Source: Pseudomonadota bacterium (lineage in GTDB: Bacteria > Pseudomonadota > Gammaproteobacteria > Burkholderiales > Burkholderiaceae_C). Taken from it: a stretch of 64,000 bases of DNA. Numbering within the stretch: the first letter of the stretch is position 1; every line of letters begins with the position of its first letter. A program made the translations under genes and the position numbers. Under the pieces are notes generated by a model, which saw nothing but the letters and a program-made list of their open reading frames with translations, ran no database searches and was not told the origin of the DNA. Below, in pieces: positions 52,281 through 63,940 of this stretch. Location of the stretch: NCBI GenBank assembly GCA_963205115.1, contig CAUJHV010000064.1, positions 158,191-222,190 on the forward strand. Direction: 5' to 3'.

Positions 52281-53453
52281 ATGCTGATCAACTTCTTCTA
52301 TACGCTGCGCGCGGCCAAGCTGCCGGTTTCGGTCAAGGAATTCCTGACCCTGCTGGAGGCCCTTCAGGCCGGTGTGATCGGCACGTCGGTGGACGACTTC
52401 TACTTCCTGGCCCGCACCTCGCTGGTCAAGGACGAGGCGCATTTCGACAAGTTCGACCGCGCCTTCTCGGCCTACTTCAAGGGCGTCGAGCTGCTCACCG
52501 ACTTCACGCAAGACGTGCCGCTGGAGTGGCTGCGCAAGACGCTCGAACTCGAGCTCAGCCCCGAGGAAAAGGCCGCCATCGAGAAGATGGGCTGGGACGA
52601 GCTGATGGAGACGCTGAAGAAGCGCTTCGAAGAGCAGAAGGAACGCCACGAGGGCGGCAGCAAGATGATCGGCACCGGCGGCACCAGCCCCTTCGGCGCC
52701 TACGGCTACAACCCGCAGGGCATCCGCATCGGGCAGGACAAGGGCCGCAACAAGAGTGCCGTCAAGGTCTGGGACCAGCGCGCCTACAAGGATTACGACG
52801 ACACCAAGGAACTGGGCACGCGCAACATCAAGGTGGCGCTGCGCCGGCTGCGGCGCTTCGCACGCGAAGGCTCCGACCTCGAACTGGACCTGGACGACAC
52901 CATCCACTGCACGGCGGCCAACGCCGGCATGCTGGACATCAAGATGGTGCCCGAGCGCCACAACAAGGTGAAGGTGCTGCTGCTGATGGACGTGGGCGGC
53001 ACGATGGACGAGCACATCCACCGCGTCGAGGAGCTCTTCAGCGCCGCCAAGACCGAGTTCAAGCATCTGGAGTTCTATTACTTCCACAACTGCGTCTACG
53101 ACTTCATGTGGAAGAACAACCGGCGGCGCTTCAGCGAGAAGTTCCCCACATGGGACGTGATCCGCAAGTACAACAAGGACTACAAGCTGCTGTTCATCGG
53201 CGACGCCACGATGAGCCCCTACGAGATCCTGCAGCCTGGCGGCAGCGTCGAGTACAACAACGAAGAGCCCGGCGCGGAATGGCTGCAGCGCCTGACGCAG
53301 GCCTTCCCGAAATTTGCCTGGATCAATCCCGAGCCGCAGGGCGTGTGGCAATACCGCCAGAGCATCGCCGTGATCCAGCAGATCATGAACCAGCGCATGT
53401 TCCCCCTGACCCTGGCCGGCCTGGAAGGGGCCATGCGGCTGCTGAGCAAATGA
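52281..53453 (+). CDS. VWA-domain protein (CoxE-like)
   Basis: The product has 390 residues. The C-terminal VWA domain has a variant MIDAS motif, LLLMDVGGTMDEHI (D237-V-G-G-T241) in place of the usual DxSxS. The N-terminal 200 residues are helical, with DDFYFLARTSLVKDEAHFDK similar to CoxE/VWA partners of MoxR. It probably works with the MoxR ATPase to fold or assemble a target complex. It overlaps tamA by 4 bp (ATGA). Confidence 0.88.
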   Translation: MLINFFYTLRAAKLPVSVKEFLTLLEALQAGVIGTSVDDFYFLARTSLVKDEAHFDKFDRAFSAYFKGVELLTDFTQDVPLEWLRKTLELELSPEEKAAIEKMGWDELMETLKKRFEEQKERHEGGSKMIGTGGTSPFGAYGYNPQGIRIGQDKGRNKSAVKVWDQRAYKDYDDTKELGTRNIKVALRRLRRFAREGSDLELDLDDTIHCTAANAGMLDIKMVPERHNKVKVLLLMDVGGTMDEHIHRVEELFSAAKTEFKHLEFYYFHNCVYDFMWKNNRRRFSEKFPTWDVIRKYNKDYKLLFIGDATMSPYEILQPGGSVEYNNEEPGAEWLQRLTQAFPKFAWINPEPQGVWQYRQSIAVIQQIMNQRMFPLTLAGLEGAMRLLSK

Positions 53454-55330
53454 CCCGGTCCTCACGCCTGCGGGCCGCGCTGCAAGCGGCCTGCTGGGCC
53501 TTTTTTGCCGTGCTGGGCACGGGATGCGCGATGCTGCCGAATGCATCGGCCCCGGCCGATGGGCAGGCGCCCGCTGCTGCAGCATCGGCCGCGTCGGCGC
53601 CCGAAGCCGCGGCGCTGGGCGTGGACATCGTCGGGCCCGCGGTCGCACGCGATCTGCTCTCACGCTTCCTCGACATCGTCCGGCTCGGCGTATTGGCACC
53701 GACTTCCGACCTGTCGGCCGGCGAACTCGAACGCCTGATCAGCGCCGTGCCGGCACAGGCCAGCGAACTGCTGCAGACCGAAGGCTATTTCGATGCCAGT
53801 GTCCGTGTCGAGACCCTGCAGACGCGCGCCAGCGACGGCGCGCCGTCGCGCGTGCGGGTGGTCGTCGAACCCGGGCCGCGCACCCGCGTGGACCGCGTGA
53901 ATCTCGAGGTTGAGGGCGACATGGGGCGGTACGTGGCGCGCGGCGACGCGCCGGCCCAATCGCTGCTGACCGCGCTTCGCGCCAGCTGGCCGTTGAAGCC
54001 GGGCACGCCGTTTCGCAACCCGGCCTGGTCCGATGCCAAGGTCGCGGTGCTGACCCGCCTGCGGGCGGCCGGCTACGCCGTGGCCGACTGGAGCGGTACC
54101 ACGGCGCAGATCGATGCAGCGAACCAGCGCGCGCGGCTGTACCTGGTGGCCGATTCCGGACCGCTGTTCCGCGCCGGCGACCTGTCCATCCAGGGCCTGA
54201 AGCTGCAGGGCGAGCCCGACGTGCGCAACCTCGCCGGCTTCAAGCCCGGCGATCCGGTGACCGAATCGCTGCTGCTGGATTTCCAGGACCGGCTGCAGAA
54301 GAGCGGCCTGTTCGAGCAGGCCGCCGTCAGCCTGGAGACCGACCCGGCGCATGCGGGTGCGGCCACCTTGCAGGTGCGCGTGCGTGAGCTGGCGAGGCAC
54401 CAGCTGACGCTGGGCGTGGGCGTCAGCAGCAACTCCGGCCCGCGGGTCACGGCCGAGCACGTGGACCGCCGGCTGTTCGGCTTCGCGGCCACGGCGCGCA
54501 ACAAGGTCGAATGGGGTCGCCTGCGCCAGGCCTGGGACGGCGAGCTCTCGACCCACGTGCGCGCCGACGGCTACCGCTGGTTCACCGGCGGCACCATCGA
54601 ACGCCTGAAGACCGACACCGACATCGTGCTGTCGCAGCGCATCCGGCTGGGTCGCGCGTCCGAGTCACCGCGCATCGAACGCATCCAGTACCTGGAGGTC
54701 GACCGCGCCGCGCGGCGCACCGGTCTCGGGCGCACGGTCACCGAGGCCTTCACGGCGAACCAGGGCTGGCTGTGGCGCGACATCGACAACCCGCTGCTGC
54801 CCACCGACGGACGCACCCTGTCGCTGTCGCTGGCCGCCGGCCAGGCGCGCGGCACGGGCAGCGGTTCGAGCCCGCTGGCGCGCGTGGCGGGTCGCGCGAT
54901 GTTTTTCGTGCCGCTGGGCCGCAACTGGCACGCCCAGCTGCGCGGCGAAGCCGGCCAGGTCTTCGTGCGCGACGCGGCCCTGGTCACCGACAACATGGGT
55001 TTCCGCGCTGGCGGCGATGAATCGGTGCGCGGCTATGCCTACCGCAGCCTGGGTCCGGTGCGTGACGGCGCCGTCGCGTCGGGTCGTGTGATGTGGACCG
55101 CCAGTGCCGAGGTCGCACACCCGATCCTGGCCTCGATGCCGTCGCTATGGGGCGCGGTCTTCGTCGATGCCGGCGGCGCGGCGGACACCTGGCGCTCGCT
55201 GGACCCGGTCGTCGGCAGCGGCGTCGGCCTGCGCTGGCGCAGCCCCGTGGGGCCGCTCAAGCTCGATCTGGCCTATGGTTTTGCGGCCCATCGCGTGCGC
55301 CTGCACTTCAGCGTGGGCATCGTGTTCTGA
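53450..55330 (+). CDS. tamA: translocation and assembly module protein TamA
   Basis: The product has 626 residues with an N-terminal signal (LGTGCAML, weakly lipobox-like). POTRA domains occupy about 60-310, and the C-terminal Omp85 barrel includes the VRGY-like motif in SVRGYAYRSLGP and ends with LHFSVGIVF, a typical outer-membrane C-terminus ending in Phe. It works with TamB, the next gene, to insert autotransporters into the outer membrane. The start codon overlaps the VWA stop. Confidence 0.92.
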   Translation: MTRSSRLRAALQAACWAFFAVLGTGCAMLPNASAPADGQAPAAAASAASAPEAAALGVDIVGPAVARDLLSRFLDIVRLGVLAPTSDLSAGELERLISAVPAQASELLQTEGYFDASVRVETLQTRASDGAPSRVRVVVEPGPRTRVDRVNLEVEGDMGRYVARGDAPAQSLLTALRASWPLKPGTPFRNPAWSDAKVAVLTRLRAAGYAVADWSGTTAQIDAANQRARLYLVADSGPLFRAGDLSIQGLKLQGEPDVRNLAGFKPGDPVTESLLLDFQDRLQKSGLFEQAAVSLETDPAHAGAATLQVRVRELARHQLTLGVGVSSNSGPRVTAEHVDRRLFGFAATARNKVEWGRLRQAWDGELSTHVRADGYRWFTGGTIERLKTDTDIVLSQRIRLGRASESPRIERIQYLEVDRAARRTGLGRTVTEAFTANQGWLWRDIDNPLLPTDGRTLSLSLAAGQARGTGSGSSPLARVAGRAMFFVPLGRNWHAQLRGEAGQVFVRDAALVTDNMGFRAGGDESVRGYAYRSLGPVRDGAVASGRVMWTASAEVAHPILASMPSLWGAVFVDAGGAADTWRSLDPVVGSGVGLRWRSPVGPLKLDLAYGFAAHRVRLHFSVGIVF

Positions 55331-55332
55331 GC

Positions 55333-58300
55333 ATGGCGACCGAGCAGCCCGAAGCCCCGCCTCGTGCGCGACGCCGGCACCTGTCCTGGACCTTGGGCCT
55401 GGCCGCCGCGGTGGCCGTACCGCTGCTGGCTGTAGCGCTGGGCCTGGCCTGGATCATGCGGACCGATGCCGGCGGCCAGTGGCTGCTGGCGCGTGTGCCC
55501 GGGCTGGTGGTGGAGGGTGCCAACGGCTCGCCCTTCGGCGACCATTTCCAGGCCCGGCGCGTGCGCATGGCCGCCACGCCCGGCTCGGCCGGATTGACGC
55601 TGGACGGCCTGGCCTGGCGCGGCGCACGCTGGTCGTGGCTGCCCGGAGGCGGAGCCTGGCTCGCCCTGAACATTGACAGCCTGCAAGTGCGGCAGGTGCA
55701 GGTCGACACCGGTCCCGCGAGCAGCGAGCGCCTGCAGGCGCCCCGAAGCCTGCGCCTGCCCATCCGCCTGTCGCTGCCTGCGCTGCGCATCGACACGCTG
55801 CGCATCGACGCGCAGGACCCGCTGACCGACCTGGACGCCGCGGTGACGCTGGGCGGTCCGCGCGGCGACGAACACCGCATCGAGCTGCGCCGCCTGCACT
55901 GGAACCACCTCGAGGCCCAGGGCCAGGCGCGCATCGGCGCCGACGCTCCCTTCGCGGTCGACGCCACGACACAGGTCCACGCCAGCGGCCAGACGCCCTG
56001 GGACGCCGAGACGCGCGCGCAGGGCCAGCTGGCATCGATCGAGCTGCGCGCGCATCTGGCCGGCCGTGTCGCCGCCGGGGCAACCCCGGCCGCACTCGAT
56101 GCGCAGGCGCAGATCCGGCCCTTCGAGGCCTGGCCGCTGGGTGACGTGACCGCCAACACGCATGCACTCGACCTGGCCAGCATCGTGCCCAACGCCCCCC
56201 GCACGCGCCTGGCCGGCCATGTGCGCGTGAGCAGCCAGGGGCTGCGCCAGCCCATCGGCGTGAGCATCGAGCTCGACAACGCGGTGCCCGCGCGGCTGGG
56301 TGACGGCGGCCTGCCGTTGCATTCGGTGCGGCTGAAGCTGCTGGTCGATCCGCGCCAGCCCAACCGGCTGCTCATCGGCCCCTTCGACGTGCAGGCGGCC
56401 GACGCCCAGGGCGCAGCCGGCCGCTGGCAAGGCGGCGGCGTCTGGGAAGGCACGCAGCTGCGCCTGCAGACCCAACTGGCCGATCTGCAGCCGCAGCGCC
56501 TGGACCGCCACCTCGCGCCGATGCGCCTGGGCGGCCCGCTGACCCTGACCGTCGACGGCCTGCCCTCGCCGGATCCGCAGGCGCCACGCCAGGCGTGGGG
56601 CGGCGTGGGCACACTGGCTTTCGGCGCGCGCGGCTCGCTCGAAGGCCGCGTGGCCGGCGCACCCGACGAAGTGGCGTTGGTCTTCGAGGCGCAGGCGAGC
56701 AGCCAGTCGATCGACCTGGCCTCGCTGCGCGCCAGCAGCGGCGGTGCACGCGCACAGCTGCGCGCGCACGCCGACCGCAAGGCAGACGGGCGCTGGGGCT
56801 TGAAGAGCCAGGGCACGCTCGACGCCTTCGATCCCGCGCTGTGGCTGCCCAGCCGCGAGGGCGCGGCCTGGCAGCGCGGCGTGCACCGCCTGAATGCCAC
56901 CTGGGCGATCGACCTGCTGGCGCCGCAGCCGCGCGCGCCGATCGATCCACTGCGCGTGTTGGCCACAGCGGTCGGGCAAGCCACGCTCGATCTCACCGAC
57001 TCCCGCCTGGCCGGCGTGCCCGCCAGTGGCCACGCCGAATGGCAGCAAGGCACGGCGGGCCTGCCCGTCGGCCGCGGAAAGGCCGACATCCAGGTGGCCT
57101 CGACCCGGTTGCAGGTCGACGCCAGCCTGGACGCCGGCGGCGACGGGCGCAAGGACCGCGTGAACCTGCAGCTCACGGCGCCGGCACTGGCCGAGCTGTC
57201 ACCCGTGCTCGCGCTGGTACCGGGCGCGCAGGCCTGGCTGCCGCGCCAGGGCGAGCTCGAGCTGCGCGCAGACCAGCGCGGACGCTGGCCCGACGCGGCG
57301 CTGGAGTGGCACGGCCGCACGAGTGCGCTGCAGACGGGTCCGCTGACCGTGGAAAAGGCCGAGGTCACGGGTCGCTGGGAACGTGGCCGAGCCGATGGCC
57401 TGGGTCTGCAACTGGATGCGACCCGCCTGCGCTGGCGCGAGGCACGTATCGACAGCGTGCGCGCCGACGTGCGCGGCTCGACCGACGAGCACCGCTTCGA
57501 AGCCGAGTTGCGGGTGCCCGGCCAGCCGGCGCCCGAGCTGAGCCGCGCACTGCTGCTGCCCGAGGGTCGCGGCGCCGCCGCGCGGCTGGTCGGCAAGGGC
57601 CGCTGGTCCACGGACGCCACCGGTGGCGGGCGCTGGCTGGGCGATTTCGAACGGCTGTGGCTGGGTCCGCACGACGACCAGCCGATCGCCGCCGGCGCAC
57701 CCCGCTGGGCCGAGAGCAACGGGCTGCAGATGGAAGCGCAGTTCGACGCATCCGGCCGCGCGCAGAAGGTCGTGCTGCAGCCCGGCCGGGCGGGCCTGGG
57801 CCCGGTCCATGTCCGCTGGACCGACGCCCAGTGGCAGGCCGCAGGCACCGCCGGCGGCAACCCGACCACCGACACCTGGCGCGCCAAGGCGGCCATCGAG
57901 CCGGTGGCCGTCGCGCCCTGGCTGCAGCAGTTGCAGCAGGGGCGGCCCGGCGCGCTGCAGTGGAGCGGCGACCTGAAACTCTCCGCGCAGCTCGATCTGC
58001 GGGCCGGCACCGCTTTCGATGCCGAGCTGCGCGTGCAGCGCGATGACGGCGACCTGCGCTTCACCGAAGGCTCGAACACGCAGTCGCTGGGCCTGTCGCA
58101 GGCCGAGATCGTGCTCAGCGCCCACGAAGGCCTGTGGCGCCTGACGCCGCGCATCCAGGGCGAGCGCCTGGGCCGCATCGGCGGCGAGTGGAGCGCACGC
58201 AGCGCCGCTGCCGACCGCTGGCCCGCGCCGGGCGCCACGCTGGACGGACAGATCCAGGTGCAGGTGCCGGCCCTGGCCGCCTGGGCTGCGTGGCTGCCTC

Positions 58301-59520
58301 CGGGCTGGCGGCTGCAAGGTGAGCTCGACGGGCTCGCGCGGGTGTCGGGCACGCTGCGCGCGCCGGGCTACGCGGGCCACCTGAAGGCCGACCACGTCGG
58401 ACTGCGCAACGTGCTGCAGGGCGTGGACTTGACCGACGGCACACTGAATGTGCAGCTCAAAGGCGACCAGGCCCGCATCGAGACCCTGAGCCTGCGCGGC
58501 GGCGAAGGCCTGCTCACGGCACGCGGCAACGCGACCTTCGGCGCCCATCCGGAACTCACGCTGACCGCGAATGCCCAGAAGCTGCGCGTGCTGGGCCGCG
58601 TGGACCGCCAGCTCGTCGTCACCGGGCAGGCCGCGCTGCATGCGCAGGCCCAACGCCTGGAGCTGGACGGCCGCCTGGTCGCCGACAGCGGCCTGTTCGA
58701 CCTGTCGCGCCGCGACGCGCCCACCCTGGACGACGACGTCACGGTCGTGCGCGGGGCCGAGGTCGAACCCCCCGAGGCCATACGGCGCGAACCCACGGCG
58801 CTCATGCGCAGCCTGCAGGTCTCGCTCGAACTGGACCTGGGTCGGCAGCTGCGCCTGAAAGGCCGCGGCCTGGACACGCTGCTGGCCGGCACGCTGAAGT
58901 TCACCGTGCCCAACGGTCGACCGCAGCTGCAAGGCACGGTGCGCGCCGAACGCGGCACCTACGCCGCCTATGGCCAGAAGCTCGAGATCGAACGCGGGCT
59001 GGTGATCTTTTCCGGGCCGATCGACGGTGCCCGCCTGGACGTGCTGGCCCTGCGGCCGAATCTGGACACACGCGTGGGCGTGGCCATCACCGGCCCGGCG
59101 ATGGACCCGCGCGTGCGGCTGTACAGCGATCCCGACATGGCGGAGACCGACAAGCTGTCCTGGCTGGTGTTGGGCCGAGGTCCCGACGGCCTGGGCCGCA
59201 CGGACACCGCGTTGCTGCAGCGCGCGGCGATGGCCCTGCTCAGCGGCGAAAGCGAAAGTCCCTCGACCGCCCTGTTGCGCGCGATCGGCCTGGACGAGCT
59301 GTCGATCCGCCAGTCCGACGGCGAGGTCCGCGAGACCTTCGTGGCCGTGGGCAAGCAGATCAGCAGCCGCTGGTACGTGGGCTACGAACGCGGCGTCAAC
59401 GCCACCAGCGGCACCTGGCAGCTGATCTACCGCGCGGCCCAGCGCTTCACGCTGCGGGCGCAGAGCGGGGAAGACAACTCGATCGACCTGATCTGGACCT
59501 GGCGCTTCGGCAAGCCCTGA
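55333..59520 (+). CDS. tamB: translocation and assembly module protein TamB
   Basis: The product has 1395 residues. A basic N-terminus and one membrane helix (18-42) anchor it in the inner membrane; the rest is a long beta-taco of AsmA/TamB repeats. The C-terminal DUF490 region (from about 1050) has the conserved GTLKFTVPNGRPQLQGTVRA and ends in a Trp/Phe-rich LIWTWRFGKP. It spans the periplasm and partners TamA, and may also carry phospholipids. It begins 2 bp after tamA. Confidence 0.94.
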   Translation: MATEQPEAPPRARRRHLSWTLGLAAAVAVPLLAVALGLAWIMRTDAGGQWLLARVPGLVVEGANGSPFGDHFQARRVRMAATPGSAGLTLDGLAWRGARWSWLPGGGAWLALNIDSLQVRQVQVDTGPASSERLQAPRSLRLPIRLSLPALRIDTLRIDAQDPLTDLDAAVTLGGPRGDEHRIELRRLHWNHLEAQGQARIGADAPFAVDATTQVHASGQTPWDAETRAQGQLASIELRAHLAGRVAAGATPAALDAQAQIRPFEAWPLGDVTANTHALDLASIVPNAPRTRLAGHVRVSSQGLRQPIGVSIELDNAVPARLGDGGLPLHSVRLKLLVDPRQPNRLLIGPFDVQAADAQGAAGRWQGGGVWEGTQLRLQTQLADLQPQRLDRHLAPMRLGGPLTLTVDGLPSPDPQAPRQAWGGVGTLAFGARGSLEGRVAGAPDEVALVFEAQASSQSIDLASLRASSGGARAQLRAHADRKADGRWGLKSQGTLDAFDPALWLPSREGAAWQRGVHRLNATWAIDLLAPQPRAPIDPLRVLATAVGQATLDLTDSRLAGVPASGHAEWQQGTAGLPVGRGKADIQVASTRLQVDASLDAGGDGRKDRVNLQLTAPALAELSPVLALVPGAQAWLPRQGELELRADQRGRWPDAALEWHGRTSALQTGPLTVEKAEVTGRWERGRADGLGLQLDATRLRWREARIDSVRADVRGSTDEHRFEAELRVPGQPAPELSRALLLPEGRGAAARLVGKGRWSTDATGGGRWLGDFERLWLGPHDDQPIAAGAPRWAESNGLQMEAQFDASGRAQKVVLQPGRAGLGPVHVRWTDAQWQAAGTAGGNPTTDTWRAKAAIEPVAVAPWLQQLQQGRPGALQWSGDLKLSAQLDLRAGTAFDAELRVQRDDGDLRFTEGSNTQSLGLSQAEIVLSAHEGLWRLTPRIQGERLGRIGGEWSARSAAADRWPAPGATLDGQIQVQVPALAAWAAWLPPGWRLQGELDGLARVSGTLRAPGYAGHLKADHVGLRNVLQGVDLTDGTLNVQLKGDQARIETLSLRGGEGLLTARGNATFGAHPELTLTANAQKLRVLGRVDRQLVVTGQAALHAQAQRLELDGRLVADSGLFDLSRRDAPTLDDDVTVVRGAEVEPPEAIRREPTALMRSLQVSLELDLGRQLRLKGRGLDTLLAGTLKFTVPNGRPQLQGTVRAERGTYAAYGQKLEIERGLVIFSGPIDGARLDVLALRPNLDTRVGVAITGPAMDPRVRLYSDPDMAETDKLSWLVLGRGPDGLGRTDTALLQRAAMALLSGESESPSTALLRAIGLDELSIRQSDGEVRETFVAVGKQISSRWYVGYERGVNATSGTWQLIYRAAQRFTLRAQSGEDNSIDLIWTWRFGKP

Positions 59521-59550
59521 AGCGCAAAGCCGAGCGCAGCGTTCGCGGCG

Positions 59551-62043
<2,493 letters not shown>

Positions 62044-62074
62044 CGGGAACCGTGGGCGCGCCTGGCCGCGACGC

Positions 62075-63142
62075 TCAGCGCGGAGCGGCGCTGAGGCGGT
62101 CCATGGCCTGCTGCCAGTGTGTGGCGCAGGCGCTGCCGCAGCGTTGCAGCCAGCTCGGCAGGACGGACTTCTTGAGGATGTCCAGACGGCGCTGCTCGTC
62201 GCTCGGGTCCATCGGCACCAGGGTCATGTTGCCCTTCTGGCCGGTGCGGCAACTTCCCTGCCCGGTGTTGCACGCCAGACCTTCGGCCGTCTCACGGTCC
62301 GATTCGGCCCAGATGGCCCGTTCCAGGCGCGGCATTTCGCGCTGGATGATGGCCCGCAAGTCCGGGGCGATCTGCGCCCAGTGCGCGCGCTGCGCCACGA
62401 AGACCGACAGGCCCCAGTTCACCGCCATCGGATGGATGAAATGCGCCACCTCGTGCAGGCCGATGGTGTTGCCGGACATGGTGCCGGTGATCGCGCAGTC
62501 CACCGTGCCGGCCTTGATGCTGGCGACGATCTGCGAGAAGGCCGTCTGCACGGGCTGAGCGCCCAGCGCCGAGATGAAATCGGCCTGCGTGCCCGAAGAC
62601 ACCCGGATGCGCCGGCCGGACAATTCGTCCAGTGTCTTGAAGCGTTTGGCGCAGAAGATCACTTGCGCGGGATAGGTGTAGATGGCCAGCAGCTCGAGCC
62701 CGTAGCGCTCGCGCAGCATGGTGGCCAGACGTGGCCGGTAGGCCGCCACCGAGCGTTGCAGCGACGCGAAGTCCGGGTTCAGCCCGGCCAGGTCCGGGCC
62801 CGCGAGTTCGGGCTCGGCCGCCGCGCTGCGGCTGAGGATGGCGGTGCCGAAGGGCACAGCGCCCATCTGCACGACACGCAGCATTTCCTCGCCGCTGAGG
62901 CCTGCCTGGTCGAAGGGCACGATCTCGGCCGTGAGACGCCCGCCGGTGAGCTTGGGCAGCTCCTGCGTCCAGAAAGGTGCTTCGTGGCGCGTGTACTGGT
63001 TGATGCCGGCCAGGCCACCGACGATGCGCAAGCGCTGGGGCACGGGCGGGGCTTCACCGGCCGCGTGTACCGCGGCAGAAGACAGGATTCCAGCAACTGC
63101 CAGCAGCCGGGTGAAGCGGGCCAGCCAAGCTATCGTATGCAT
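62075..63142 (-). CDS. TRAP-type DctP-like substrate-binding protein
   Basis: The product has 355 residues with a Sec signal peptide (cleavage after VHA). The DctP/TRAP solute-receptor fold shows in RRIRVSSGTQADFISALGAQ and SIKAGTVDCAITGTMSGNTI. No TRAP membrane subunits (DctQ/DctM) are adjacent. It lies 31 bp upstream of the hybrid kinase and on the same strand, so it may act as a periplasmic ligand sensor for that kinase. A CxxxxxxC pair (CNTGQGSC) is present near the C-terminus. AAGGA lies 6 bases before the chosen ATG. Confidence 0.85.
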   Translation of the reverse strand: MHTIAWLARFTRLLAVAGILSSAAVHAAGEAPPVPQRLRIVGGLAGINQYTRHEAPFWTQELPKLTGGRLTAEIVPFDQAGLSGEEMLRVVQMGAVPFGTAILSRSAAAEPELAGPDLAGLNPDFASLQRSVAAYRPRLATMLRERYGLELLAIYTYPAQVIFCAKRFKTLDELSGRRIRVSSGTQADFISALGAQPVQTAFSQIVASIKAGTVDCAITGTMSGNTIGLHEVAHFIHPMAVNWGLSVFVAQRAHWAQIAPDLRAIIQREMPRLERAIWAESDRETAEGLACNTGQGSCRTGQKGNMTLVPMDPSDEQRRLDILKKSVLPSWLQRCGSACATHWQQAMDRLSAAPR

Positions 63143-63208
63143 GCGCATTCCTTGATCACCTCTGCAGCCATGGCAGGGCATGTTTGGGCCTCGCCTGGCG
63201 ATCGTAGT

Positions 63209-63239
63209 TTGCGGCGCGATCGGGTCATCGTGCCAAAAT
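63209..63239 (+). promoter_or_regulatory. probable promoter of tRNA-Arg
   Basis: TTGCGG (63209-63214) and CAAAAT (63234-63239) are separated by 19 bp and lie 10 bp before the tRNA start. Spacing is long but the position is right for a tRNA promoter. Confidence 0.5.
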
Positions 63240-63248
63240 CTGTCGACT

Positions 63249-63323
63249 GCCGCCGTAGTTCAATGGATAGAACGAGCGCCTCCTAAGCGCTAGATACAGG
63301 TTCGATTCCTGTCGGAGGCGCCA
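63249..63323 (+). tRNA. tRNA-Arg (CCT)
   Basis: The cloverleaf is complete, with CCA encoded: acceptor arms GCCGCCG and CGGAGGC, D stem GTTC/GAAC, anticodon stem AGCGC/GCGCT with loop CTCCTAA (anticodon CCT at 63282-63284, reading AGG) and T stem ACAGG/CCTGT with TTCGATT loop. The fourth acceptor pair is a G-A mismatch (63252 and 63316), where a pairing T-A would be expected. This could be a mutation or the mark of an element integrated at the 3' end. Confidence 0.95.
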
Positions 63324-63436
63324 CGCAAATACTCGCATGAGTTCGCAGGCGTCCGGAACGGCAATCTTTCCCTAGAAATACAGCACATTTCGCATCCGCC
63401 TGCGTACGCTTGAGTTTGCCAGCTTCCGGGCCACCT

Positions 63437-63479
63437 GGGGGCACATCCGGGGGCAGGGGGCACAACGACTGGGGGCACA
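63437..63479 (+). repeat. G-rich direct repeats GGGGGCA(CA)
   Basis: Copies are at 63437-63445, 63449-63455 (without the final CA), 63456-63464 and 63471-63479. They start about 115 bp after the tRNA 3' end. Clustered short direct repeats beside a tRNA resemble integrase arm-binding sites or the GTGCCCCC repeats seen at some island ends. That role is inference. Confidence 0.7.
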
Positions 63480-63667
63480 GTCCGGCGCACCTCTGAGGAT
63501 CGGCACAGCTCCGACGCTGGATCAGGCCGAGCGGCTGACCGTCAGCCCGCCGCCTATCGATCGAACCGCCAACCGCACAAAGCAGCAGCGGCGACCACTG
63601 GCGAGGAACCGGGGCCGAACGGACCCGCGGCGCACGCGCTCATGAAGGACCCGCGGGCCGCACCCTT

Positions 63668-63940
63668 CGAGCCGCTGGCGCTGGCCGAGCTGCAGGACGT
63701 CCACCAGGCCGCAGGCGCAGCCCTTCGAGCCGCTGGCGCTGGCCGAGCTGCAGGACGCCCACCAGGCCGCAGGCGCCGGCCCATCGAGCCGCTGGCGCTG
63801 GCCGAGCTGCAGGACGTCCACCAGCCCGCAGGCGCCGGCCCATCGAGCCGCTGGCGCTGGCCGAGCTGCAGGACGCCCACCAGGCGGCAGGCGCTGCCCA
63901 TCGAGCCGCTGGCGCTGGCCGAGCTGCAGGACGCCCACCA
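63668..63940. repeat. 58-59-bp tandem repeat, five copies
   Basis: Copies start with CGAGCCGCTGGCGCTGGCCG at 63668, 63726, 63785, 63844 and 63902, so the period alternates 58, 59, 59, 58 bp. The period is not a multiple of three, so any peptide shifts frame each copy and returns to frame only after two copies (39 codons). No spacers separate the copies. Copies are about 90% alike, which suggests recent expansion. Confidence 0.9.

Noticed and set aside
63283..63490. Small minus-strand open frames overlapping the tRNA.
   Set aside because: They read through the tRNA gene in antisense, a common source of false short proteins.
63668..63940. CRISPR array.
   Set aside because: The copies are contiguous with no variable spacers, and no cas genes are present.
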